From the NCBI GenBank assembly GCA_016212005.1, contig JACRHP010000021.1, positions 1 to 61,900 of the forward strand: 61,900 nt of DNA, given 5' to 3'. Shown piece by piece: positions 52,874-60,789 of this stretch. Both the position numbers and the translations under genes were made by a program. The notes below the pieces were generated by a model. It searched no databases. It saw only the letters and a program-made list of their open reading frames with translations, and had not been told where the DNA came from. The DNA is from Candidatus Omnitrophota bacterium (GTDB taxonomy: Bacteria; Omnitrophota; Gorgyraeia; Zapsychrales; Zapsychraceae). Positions within the stretch are counted from its first letter, which is position 1. Every line of letters starts with the position of its first letter.

Positions 52874-53242
52874 TCAACCCGGATCCTCCTTTTCTTTCTG
52901 CGGGATGACGATGGTTTGGTCCAGGTAGCCGCCCCCCTTGCTGGTCGCCCTGACGCGGACCGTGTCCCCGGCGGCGGCCTCGAGGGGAAAATCCTCTGTC
53001 AAACCATCGTGTGTTGCCTGCCGGACGACCGTTATCCGGCCCAACTCCCGGCCGTTCTTGTAAACCACCAGTTGGCGGATACCGTCTTGCCGCAAGTTCT
53101 TCGCCAGGTGGGCCACCTCGATGTGCAACGTGGCCGTCGGGGCATCATAGCTTAATTTTACCTCGCTCGGCGGATGGGCGGCCACGGGCCGCGGACAAAA
53201 GATCAATAATACCAGCAAAACGATAAGTGTCCGCTGTTTCAT
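52874..53242 (-). CDS. small periplasmic protein between the two pumps
   Basis: A 122-residue protein with signal peptide MKQRTLIVLLVLLIFCPRPV, mature start near HPPSEVKL, and a predicted all-beta fold (ATLHIEVAHLAKNL, RQLVVYKNGRELGRITVV, VRVRATSKGGGYLDQTIV). I do not recognise the family; an Ig-like accessory of the efflux system is a guess. The frame continues upstream to 53521 through hairpin DNA, but the signal peptide fixes the start at 53242. Confidence 0.65.
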   Translation of the reverse strand: MKQRTLIVLLVLLIFCPRPVAAHPPSEVKLSYDAPTATLHIEVAHLAKNLRQDGIRQLVVYKNGRELGRITVVRQATHDGLTEDFPLEAAAGDTVRVRATSKGGGYLDQTIVIPQKEKEDPG

Positions 53243-53246
53243 GGAG

Positions 53247-53520
53247 CCCCACGGGTCTCTAAAGCCCGTGGTACCTGGTTTACCCCGACTCGTAAGATAT
53301 GGCAAAATTCTCTTTTCATTTGCCTTTCCTAAACATGAAGCAGACAAATGAAAAGACAATTTCGCCATACTCGTCGGGGTTATCCGCCGACATGCTGTGG
53401 GGGCGGAATCCACCTGTTCGATATTCCTCCCTTCAAGGAAATATCGAACAGCGCCACGGTTTTTTACCACATTCATCCACGGTTTAAAAAACCGTGGCAT
53501 TCTGCGAAGGCGGATAATCA
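53247..53520. repeat. cluster of nested inverted repeats between the cusA copies
   Basis: CCCCACGGG/CCCGTGG (53247-53271). A 40-bp imperfect pair beginning ACCCCGAC and ending GTCGGGGT (53282-53380) with TCTTTTCATTTG/CAAATGAAAAGA inside. TGTTCGATATT/AATATCGAACA (53415-53450). CCACGGTTT/AAACCGTGG (53479-53496). TATCCGCC/GGCGGATA (53381-53517) encloses the last two. It occupies the whole gap and codes for nothing I can support. Confidence 0.75.
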
Positions 53521-53522
53521 TA

Positions 53523-56500
53523 TCATGCCCTCCCCTTCTTCATTTCAAAATCCCATTTCCATATGGCATAGATGACCGGATAAACCAGCAATTCCAGGAT
53601 AAATGACGAAGACAGGCCCCCCACCATGGGCGCGGCAATACGTTTCATCAGGTCGGAGCCGGTCCCCGTTGCCCACATAATGGGGAGCAGGCCCATGAAC
53701 GCCGCCATGACGGTCATCAATTTTGGGCGCACCCGCTTGACGGCCCCGTTGACGATGGCTTCTTCCAGGTCCTGTTCCGTTTTCATCTTGCCTTTGCGGA
53801 CCGCTTCCAGGTAAGCCATGTCCAGAAAAAGCAGCATAAAAATACCCGTTTCCGCGTCCAGCCCCATGAGCGCGATCATCCCCACCCAGACAGCGATGGA
53901 AATGTTATAACCCAATGCCCACAGCAGCCACACCGCGCCGATCAAAGAAAACGGGACCGCCAGCAAGACGATCCCCGTTTTGACCAGTGATTTGGTATTC
54001 ATATACAAGAGCATGCAAATGATAAAAATGGTCAAAGGCAAGACGACTTTGAGCCGCTCCTTGACCCGTAACATATTTTCATATTGTCCGCTCCAGACAA
54101 GCGCGTAGCCCTGCGGCATCTTCAACTCTTGGGCGACGGCTTTCTTGGCCGCTTCGACATAACGGCCGATATCGTCGGTGGCCATATCCACATAAACATA
54201 CCCCGCTAAAAGTCCGTTTTCATTACGGATCATGGCCGGCCCCGAACGCAGGACAATATCGGCGATCTGCGCCATAGGGATATGCTGGCCGGAAGGGGTC
54301 GGGACCAGCACCCGTTTAAGTTTTTCCACATCGTCCCGCAGTTCCCGCGGATAACGCACGTTCACCGGATACCGTTCCCGGCCTTCGATGGTCGTGGTCA
54401 CATTCTCACCGCCGATGGCCGACAAGACCACCATCTGCGCGTCTTGAACCGAAAGTCCATAACGCGCCAACTCTTCGCGCTTTAGATCAAAATCAAGAAA
54501 ATATCCCCCGGCGGCGCGTTCGGCAAAAACACTTCGGGTGCCGGGGATGTCCTTGAGGACCATCTCCAGCCGGGTCCCCAACGCCTCGATCTTTTCAAGG
54601 TCCGAGCCTAGAATTTTGATCCCCAGGGGCGTGCGTACGCCCGTGGACAACATATCGAGGCGGTTCTTGATGGGCATGGTCCAGGCGTTGGTCGTCCCCG
54701 GGATCTTCAGGGCCGCGTCCATTTGATTGACCAAATCCTCGTGGGAAATATGGTCGGGCCAGAACACGCGCAAAGGCACCTTGACAAGATCCGGCATCCC
54801 GGAATACCAGCGTTTGATCTTTGGCCACTCGCTTTCCGGTTTTAAGGTCACCACCGTTTCCATCATGGAAAAAGGGGCCGGGTCGGTCGAACTTTCCATA
54901 CGTCCGGCCTTGCCGAAAACGCTCTCCACTTCGGGGAAACTTTTTAAGACCCGGTCCTGGGTCTGCATGAGATTCTGGACTTGTGTGACGGAAATGCCGG
55001 GTAACGTCGTCGGCATGTAGAGGACCGACCCCTCCCACAAAGGCGGCATGAATTCCGATCCCAGTTTTAAATAGACCGGGATCGTAGTGAGGACCAGGAT
55101 CAAAGCCATGACAATGGTCCCCTTGCGATGTTTGAGGACAAAACGGCAAGCGGGTTCATAAATACGAAAAAGGATTTTACTGACGGGGTGCTTCTCCTCC
55201 GGGTAATAATTTCCGACGAGAAGAGTCGTGGCCGCTTTCGATGCCCATGGCCATTGGAATCTGAACGGCTCCATACGGACAAAAAGCATGCGGATGGCCG
55301 GGTCCAGAGTAACGGCAAGGACCGCGGCGATCGCCATCGCCAGGTTTTTCGCCCACGCCAGGGGTCTAAAAAGCCGGCCCTCCTGATCAATCAAAGTAAA
55401 AATCGGCATAAAGGCGACGGCGAGCACCAGAAGCGAAAAAAAGACCGAAGGCCCGATTTCCTTGATGGCCTTGAGTAAAATGGCGCGGTAGTCGCCCTGG
55501 CGCCCCCCCTCGACCCATTGCTCCAGACGTTTATAGGCATTTTCCACTTCCACAATAGCGCCGTCCACCAGGACGCCGATCGAAATGGCAATGCCCGAAA
55601 GCGACATGAGGTTCGAGGTCAATCCCAACCCGTAAAAGGGGATAAAAGAAAGCAGGACGGCGACGGGGATCGTCACGATAGGGACAAAGGCGGAAGGGAA
55701 ATGCCAGAGGAAAATAATAATCACGATGCTCACAATGATCATTTCCTCGACCAGCTGGTGTTTCAGGGTCTCGATCGCCCTTAAGATCAATTCCGAACGG
55801 TCGTAGGTAACTTTAATTTCCACCCCTTCCGGCAGAGTGGGTTCAACCTCCTTCAATCTGGCCTTGACGCGGTTGATGACGCTAAGGGCGTTTTCGCCGA
55901 AACGCATGATGACCGTCCCGCCGACCACATCCCCTCCGCCGTCGAGATCGGCCAGCCCGCGGCGGATCTCCGGCCCTGTGGCGACCGTGGCCAGGTTCCT
56001 GACCAGCAGGGGTGTCCCGTTTTTATCCGTCGCGACGACGATTTCCTCCAGGTCCTCGATGGATTTGGCATAACCGTGTCCGCGGACCATGTACTCCGCG
56101 CCGGAAAATTCCAGAAGCCGTCCCCCCACTTCCTGGTTTCCATTACGGACCGCGTCGATGACTGTTGTGATCGGGATGTTGTAAGCCAGCAGGCGGTTGG
56201 GGTCCACGGTGATCTGGTACTGCTTGACAAAACCGCCGATGGAAGCGACTTCCGCCACACCGGGCACGCTTTGCAAATGATAACGCAGGTACCAGTCCTG
56301 GAAACTCCGTAATTCCTGCAAAGAATTCTTCCCGGACTTATCGACCAAGGCGTATTGAAAAACCCACCCCACGCCCGTGGCGTCCGGTCCCAGTTCGGTC
56401 TTGACGCCTTCCGGTAAACGGGGGATGATCTTGCTGAGATATTCGAGCGTCCGGCTCCTCGCCCAGTAGATATCCGTTCCGTCCTTGAAGATCACATAGA

Positions 56501-56864
56501 CGTAAGAGAAACCAAAGTCGGAGAAACCCCGGATCGCCTTGACGTTGGGCGCGCCGAGCATCGCGGTGACGATAGGGTAGGTGACCTGGTCTTCGATGAT
56601 ATCGGGGCTGCGGTCCCACCGGGAATAAATGATCACCTGCGTGTCGGAAAGGTCGGGGATAGCGTCCAGAGGGATATTTTTTAATGACCACACGGCCGCG
56701 GCCATGGCCGCCATGACAAAGGTCAGGACAATGAACTTGTTGCGGGCCGAGAATCCAATGATCTTTTCGACAAGCCCCTCTTTGTGCGGTCCGAAGGAGG
56801 AGGAGGACGCCTGCGGGGGATCTGCCTGCCCCGGCTCGGCGGCGCGCCGCGGGTCATTGTCCAT
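53523..56864 (-). CDS. cusA: CusA-like heavy-metal RND pump, first copy
   Basis: A 1113-residue HME-RND transporter: DAIPDLSDTQVIIYSRWDRS, YWARSRTLEYLSKIIPRLP, GPDATGVGWVFQYALVDKSG, ISIGVLVDGAIVEVENAYKR and DAETGIFMLLFLDMAYLE. A 30-residue hydrophilic N-terminal extension (about 1-28) is extra. It overlaps the cusB end by 11 bases. Exports monovalent copper/silver or similar ions across both membranes with CusB and CusC. Confidence 0.93.
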   Translation of the reverse strand: MDNDPRRAAEPGQADPPQASSSSFGPHKEGLVEKIIGFSARNKFIVLTFVMAAMAAAVWSLKNIPLDAIPDLSDTQVIIYSRWDRSPDIIEDQVTYPIVTAMLGAPNVKAIRGFSDFGFSYVYVIFKDGTDIYWARSRTLEYLSKIIPRLPEGVKTELGPDATGVGWVFQYALVDKSGKNSLQELRSFQDWYLRYHLQSVPGVAEVASIGGFVKQYQITVDPNRLLAYNIPITTVIDAVRNGNQEVGGRLLEFSGAEYMVRGHGYAKSIEDLEEIVVATDKNGTPLLVRNLATVATGPEIRRGLADLDGGGDVVGGTVIMRFGENALSVINRVKARLKEVEPTLPEGVEIKVTYDRSELILRAIETLKHQLVEEMIIVSIVIIIFLWHFPSAFVPIVTIPVAVLLSFIPFYGLGLTSNLMSLSGIAISIGVLVDGAIVEVENAYKRLEQWVEGGRQGDYRAILLKAIKEIGPSVFFSLLVLAVAFMPIFTLIDQEGRLFRPLAWAKNLAMAIAAVLAVTLDPAIRMLFVRMEPFRFQWPWASKAATTLLVGNYYPEEKHPVSKILFRIYEPACRFVLKHRKGTIVMALILVLTTIPVYLKLGSEFMPPLWEGSVLYMPTTLPGISVTQVQNLMQTQDRVLKSFPEVESVFGKAGRMESSTDPAPFSMMETVVTLKPESEWPKIKRWYSGMPDLVKVPLRVFWPDHISHEDLVNQMDAALKIPGTTNAWTMPIKNRLDMLSTGVRTPLGIKILGSDLEKIEALGTRLEMVLKDIPGTRSVFAERAAGGYFLDFDLKREELARYGLSVQDAQMVVLSAIGGENVTTTIEGRERYPVNVRYPRELRDDVEKLKRVLVPTPSGQHIPMAQIADIVLRSGPAMIRNENGLLAGYVYVDMATDDIGRYVEAAKKAVAQELKMPQGYALVWSGQYENMLRVKERLKVVLPLTIFIICMLLYMNTKSLVKTGIVLLAVPFSLIGAVWLLWALGYNISIAVWVGMIALMGLDAETGIFMLLFLDMAYLEAVRKGKMKTEQDLEEAIVNGAVKRVRPKLMTVMAAFMGLLPIMWATGTGSDLMKRIAAPMVGGLSSSFILELLVYPVIYAIWKWDFEMKKGRA

Positions 56865-58224
56865 GCTGATGCCCCCCTCCAGGCTCTGACATCCCTTCCA
56901 GCGCGGCCTTAAGACGGCTCTCCGAATCGATCAGGAAATTACCACTGGTAACGACAACCTCTCCTTCCTGGACGCCGCTTTTCAGTTCATAATAACCGTC
57001 CGCTTTGGCTCCTACCGTAATGTCTCTTGGTTCAAAAATTCCCTGCCCCTTGTCGACAAAAACGATCTTTTTCGTCCCGGTATCGAAAACAGCCCCTTCA
57101 GGGATGCCCGGCGTTTCCCCCAAGTCGACGTCGACGGACACATTGACATACATATCCGGCTTCAACCGGCCTTGCGGATCTTTGAGCTGGGCGCGGACCC
57201 GTGTCGTACGCGTGGCCTGGTCAACCATCGAATCCACCGCGCGGATCGTCCCCTGAAACGTTTCATTGGACAAAGACGGGACCTCGGCCCTGATTTCCTG
57301 CCCCACCCGGATCAGCGGCAGTTCATATTCATACACCGGCGCGTACACCCAGACCGGCTCGCCGGGAGTCGTGAACAGCAGACTGTGTTCGGCCTCTTTC
57401 CAGGCGGCGATCTCGGAGATAAGCTCATCGTTGAGACCCATGTGCCGGAGGCGCACCCGCGTGGATTCGACGAGCCGCCGCGACTGCTCGACAATTTCCG
57501 GGATGTCGCTTTGTTTGGCCCGCTCAAAAGCCTGGATCGCCTGGATATACTCCGCCTGGGCTTGATAGAGTTCCGGGTCATGGGCGATCGTCCCGACGGT
57601 ACGGACCGTTTTGAGCAACTTCTTCTTTTCCACCGTCGCCGTTTTAACACCGATCAATTGTTGTTTCTGGGGGCTCAACATGACCTGCGCGTACCCCTGC
57701 GGAGTTTGCGCGCCTTGCGCCGCTGTTTCTTCTTCATAAACCGGGACCAGATCCATGCCCATTGGTGATTTTCCCGGTTTATCCGCTTTGTAGCCCGGGA
57801 CCATGGGGTCGGTCCAAAAAAGAATTTTCTTTTCATTCTCCCCACGGGGAATGCCGGCCACGTGCGTGCCGCAGATCGGGCAGGTCACCTTCTCGCCTTC
57901 TTTGGCCAGAACCATCATCGGACACGGTTTGCCGTCATGAGCTTTATGGCAATTATGCATAATGCAGATATCGCGCAGGTGCTTGTCGACTTGCAGGGCC
58001 TCCGGCATCTCCGGCGTGATTTCTTTTTTGACTAAAGTCATATTGCAAATCGGGCAGGTACCGGGACGGTCGCTCGTGTACGTGGGGTGCATCGGGCAGT
58101 AATAGACGTCCCGCGCGCGTGCCGGTCCCCCCGCCATCCCTGATTTCCCCGCCATGATCACGGCGCCTCCCGCGACGAGAAGTACGATCACACCAAGGAC
58201 AAGAAATTTCTTTTGGATCCGCAT
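56854..58224 (-). CDS. cusB: CusB-like membrane-fusion protein with metal-binding domains
   Basis: A 456-residue periplasmic adaptor. After the signal anchor (LVLGVIVLLVAGGAVIMAG) come YYCPMHPTYTSDRPGTCPIC and a second Cys/Met/His-rich block (CIMHNCHKAHDGKPCPMM, CPICGTHVAGI, FWTDPMVPGYKADKPGKSPM), both heavy-metal-binding modules. The MFP core follows (VKTATVEKKKLLKTVRTVGT, then KPDMYVNVSVDVDLG). It links CusA to CusC and hands over metal. Confidence 0.92.
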   Translation of the reverse strand: MRIQKKFLVLGVIVLLVAGGAVIMAGKSGMAGGPARARDVYYCPMHPTYTSDRPGTCPICNMTLVKKEITPEMPEALQVDKHLRDICIMHNCHKAHDGKPCPMMVLAKEGEKVTCPICGTHVAGIPRGENEKKILFWTDPMVPGYKADKPGKSPMGMDLVPVYEEETAAQGAQTPQGYAQVMLSPQKQQLIGVKTATVEKKKLLKTVRTVGTIAHDPELYQAQAEYIQAIQAFERAKQSDIPEIVEQSRRLVESTRVRLRHMGLNDELISEIAAWKEAEHSLLFTTPGEPVWVYAPVYEYELPLIRVGQEIRAEVPSLSNETFQGTIRAVDSMVDQATRTTRVRAQLKDPQGRLKPDMYVNVSVDVDLGETPGIPEGAVFDTGTKKIVFVDKGQGIFEPRDITVGAKADGYYELKSGVQEGEVVVTSGNFLIDSESRLKAALEGMSEPGGGHQHGQ

Positions 58225-58236
58225 AAGATATCCCTC

Positions 58237-59556
58237 CTATTTTCCAATATCAACTCCAACCGCGCGTTCGATAGCCGCGAAATTCTTCAGGGCATCGGCT
58301 AACGCCTGATAATAAGCGATCTTCGCGTTACGGTAAACTTCTTCGCTGTCCAGAAAATTAAGGACGTCCGTCCGGCCCGCTTCATAGCCGGCCTGGTCCG
58401 AAGAAAAAGCCAGTTTGGCCTGCGGGATCAGGGCGTTCTCGTAAAGCTCAACCACCTGTCGGCCCGCCGTAAAACGGTAATACGCGTTTTTGATTTCGTA
58501 TTCGGCAAGGTTTTCGGCCTGGTGAAAGTTTGCCTCGCTCGCGTTGAGGTCCCGTTTCGCCTCGAGGACCGCCGGGATGATCCTGTTCTGCCATAACGGC
58601 AAGGTAACTTTAAGCGGGACCATCCACGCGTCGCGGCCGTCCTCGGGCTCCGTAGTCATGCCGCCGCCGATGCGCGTGTACTGAAACCCGACGGAGATAT
58701 CCGGCAGATATTCATATTTCGCCAAGGCATGGGCGTGCTCCTGCCTGCCGCGCATGGCCGCCGCCTCCAGAAGTTCCGGACGGTTTTCCCCGGCTTGTTG
58801 CAGCAGTTGCTCCAGCGATAATTCCAGCCTGGGCAATGCCGGCGGGACGACTTCGGCGAGCGGTTGCGAAGGCCCGCGGGCAAGGAGCGCGTTAAGGAAG
58901 GCGGCCAGTGTCTGGCGTTGTTGGCGCAAGACAAAAAGCTGCTGGAGCGTTTCAGAGACCTTCGCCTGCGCCTTGGCCACGTCGCGCTGCTCTCCCTGCC
59001 GGCTCGCGTAACGGGACTCGGCGATAGCCTCAAACTTTTTTAAAAGGTCCAGGATCTCCTCGACGGCCTCGATGGTCGCGTCCACCGCGTAAAGGTCATA
59101 ATACGTCTGCGACACGTTCAGGACAAGTTCGCGTTCCACCTGCTTGAGCCGGGCCGATGCCGCGTCGACCTCGGCAAGGGCGACCTTTCTTCTCTCCAGC
59201 AGTTTCCCCGGGAAGGGGATCATCTGCTCGAACTCATACACATCTTTTTGCGGCCCCAGAGGGGTTTCCAGCATAGGCCCCATCACGGCATACCCCGCCG
59301 TCGGGTCGGGAAGGGCGGAAGATTGCGGGACGCGGTGTCTGGCGGCCTGCAGTTCTTCGCGCGCCGCCTCAAGCCCGCGGTTATTCGCCAGGGCCTCTTG
59401 AAAAAGTCCCTCCAGCGAGACGGAAGGCGCGGCATTTTCTTGCGCGCCCAAAGACGCGGATGAAAAGAAAACCCAAAAGAGACACGAGGGAATGACTGTT
59501 GAAAGTCCAACCACCCGTTTTCTGTTCACGGCGACCTCTTTCTTAAACGGTACCAT
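58237..59556 (-). CDS. CusC/TolC-like outer-membrane efflux protein
   Basis: A 439-residue outer-membrane factor with a signal peptide and two OEP repeats of long helices (GLEAAREELQAARHRVPQSS; ELVLNVSQTYYDLYAVDATI; ASEANFHQAENLAEYEIKNA). It forms the exit channel for the RND pump. GGAGGGATATA precedes the ATG; the ATG is 12 bases upstream of cusB's neighbour gap in the same direction, so co-transcription is likely. Confidence 0.9.
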   Translation of the reverse strand: MVPFKKEVAVNRKRVVGLSTVIPSCLFWVFFSSASLGAQENAAPSVSLEGLFQEALANNRGLEAAREELQAARHRVPQSSALPDPTAGYAVMGPMLETPLGPQKDVYEFEQMIPFPGKLLERRKVALAEVDAASARLKQVERELVLNVSQTYYDLYAVDATIEAVEEILDLLKKFEAIAESRYASRQGEQRDVAKAQAKVSETLQQLFVLRQQRQTLAAFLNALLARGPSQPLAEVVPPALPRLELSLEQLLQQAGENRPELLEAAAMRGRQEHAHALAKYEYLPDISVGFQYTRIGGGMTTEPEDGRDAWMVPLKVTLPLWQNRIIPAVLEAKRDLNASEANFHQAENLAEYEIKNAYYRFTAGRQVVELYENALIPQAKLAFSSDQAGYEAGRTDVLNFLDSEEVYRNAKIAYYQALADALKNFAAIERAVGVDIGK

Positions 59557-59570
59557 TATATCCCTCCATA

Positions 59571-59873
59571 TTACATTTGCATTTGTCTTGTTTTGTTATC
59601 GAATCTCATAAAATGAAAATTATAAATGCTCGCGATGCTCGCCCCGATCAACCATCCTAAAACAAAAATCTGGAAAAAGCCATAAGTCATTTCTCCAGCA
59701 GACATCTCTGTCCTCAAGATACTGGTCACGTCCAGCCCGTGGAGCAAACTGTTGAAAAAGGCGACCGCCGTCTCCCGGGACGTGAACAAGATCACGCTCA
59801 CACAGCCCGCGTGCAGGAAGGCAAACGTCAGCCCGACGGCCAATCCGAATTTTTTGACATTAATGACACCCAT
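59571..59873 (-). CDS. DUF5676-like small membrane protein
   Basis: A 100-residue protein (GVINVKKFGLAVGLTFAFLH, then FQIFVLGWLIGASIASIYNF) matching the small DUF5676 membrane family, common beside heavy-metal efflux genes. The start at 59873 is supported by GGGAGG; a longer frame begins inside the upstream gene. Function unknown. Confidence 0.75.
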   Translation of the reverse strand: MGVINVKKFGLAVGLTFAFLHAGCVSVILFTSRETAVAFFNSLLHGLDVTSILRTEMSAGEMTYGFFQIFVLGWLIGASIASIYNFHFMRFDNKTRQMQM

Positions 59874-60078
59874 GATGTCCTCCCTTCTTATGATCGGCTC
59901 CCTCTTGATCATCCCCATGACGATGTCCGCCGCCCATCATCATAAAATGGCAGGCAAACATCGCGAGAATGACGAGGAACACTGAATTATTCCCGCTTAA
60001 ACCAAAGATCGGCGCGAGAAAGATCAACAACAAAGGTCCCAGACAACAGACGATCATCCACCATCCGTGATTTTTCAT
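59860..60078 (-). CDS. small membrane protein with His-rich tail (DUF2933-like)
   Basis: A 72-residue protein with two hydrophobic segments (WMIVCCLGPLLLIFLAPIFG, FLVILAMFACHFMMMGGG) and a tail of His, Gly and acidic residues (HRHGDDQEGADHKKGGHHGC), likely metal-binding. It overlaps both neighbours by ATGA-type junctions. Such proteins recur in Cu/Ag efflux operons. Confidence 0.75.
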   Translation of the reverse strand: MKNHGWWMIVCCLGPLLLIFLAPIFGLSGNNSVFLVILAMFACHFMMMGGGHRHGDDQEGADHKKGGHHGCH

Positions 60079-60731
60079 CGCACACCCTCCTTCACGATTT
60101 TAGGAATAAAAGCGGGCACGCGGGCCTTGTAATCCCGCCAGGCCTGCCCGAACTCGTGTTCTACATCTTTTTCCTCCCGCATGGCCAGGCGGTAATACGC
60201 GACCATTAAAACCGGCCACATCACAAGCGTTGGCAGCGACGGCCACTGGATCAGGAAGCCTGACGTGATCAAAAACAATCCGCTATATTGCGGATGCCGC
60301 ACGCGCGCGTACACTCCTTCCGTAACAAGATGATTACCCTTGGCCGCGTGGATCAGGACCCAGCCGTTTTGCATCACATATAAACCGTAAAAGATCATCA
60401 CATTGGTGACGACATGCAAGACGGTCATCGCCGTCTTCGAATCGGCCAGGCCCAAAAGGACCAGCCAAAGATGGCCGTGAGAATGGGAGAACGGGTTCAG
60501 GACGGGATAAGATTTCCCCAGCCAAGAGGAGAGCAGGTAAATCGTCAGGGGAAATCCGTACATTTCGGTGAATAGGGCCACGATAAAAGCGACGAAGGCC
60601 CCCATCGACCGCCATTCCACGGTCGTTTTGGGCTTGATAAAACTCAACGCGAAGAATGAAAAAAGGATGACGTTGAACGCGACCGCCGTCCACATCCCGT
60701 AGGCGTAATTTCCCAGGTCTTCACCGTGCAT
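60075..60731 (-). CDS. Ste14-like isoprenylcysteine/PEMT methyltransferase family protein
   Basis: A 218-residue polytopic membrane protein. The C-terminal signature LVTEGVYARVRHPQYSGLFL and AMREEKDVEHEFGQAWRDYK is that of the ICMT/PEMT family. Homologues are frequently the first gene of copper/heavy-metal efflux operons; the substrate there is not established. AAAGGAGG precedes the ATG. Confidence 0.85.
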   Translation of the reverse strand: MHGEDLGNYAYGMWTAVAFNVILFSFFALSFIKPKTTVEWRSMGAFVAFIVALFTEMYGFPLTIYLLSSWLGKSYPVLNPFSHSHGHLWLVLLGLADSKTAMTVLHVVTNVMIFYGLYVMQNGWVLIHAAKGNHLVTEGVYARVRHPQYSGLFLITSGFLIQWPSLPTLVMWPVLMVAYYRLAMREEKDVEHEFGQAWRDYKARVPAFIPKIVKEGVR

Positions 60732-60789
60732 CTTCGCCTCCTTTACGGATGCCAGTATTTATACGTAACCGGCTATTGCTCCATCCCGA

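Noticed and set aside
50707-52908. Open frame of 733 codons on the plus strand
   Set aside because: It is the antisense of the second CusA-like gene, His/Asp/Arg-rich, with no ribosome site or recognisable domain; a by-product of GC-rich coding on the other strand.
53243-53521. N-terminal extension of the small periplasmic protein
   Set aside because: The extension is encoded entirely by inverted-repeat DNA; a clear signal peptide starts at 53242.
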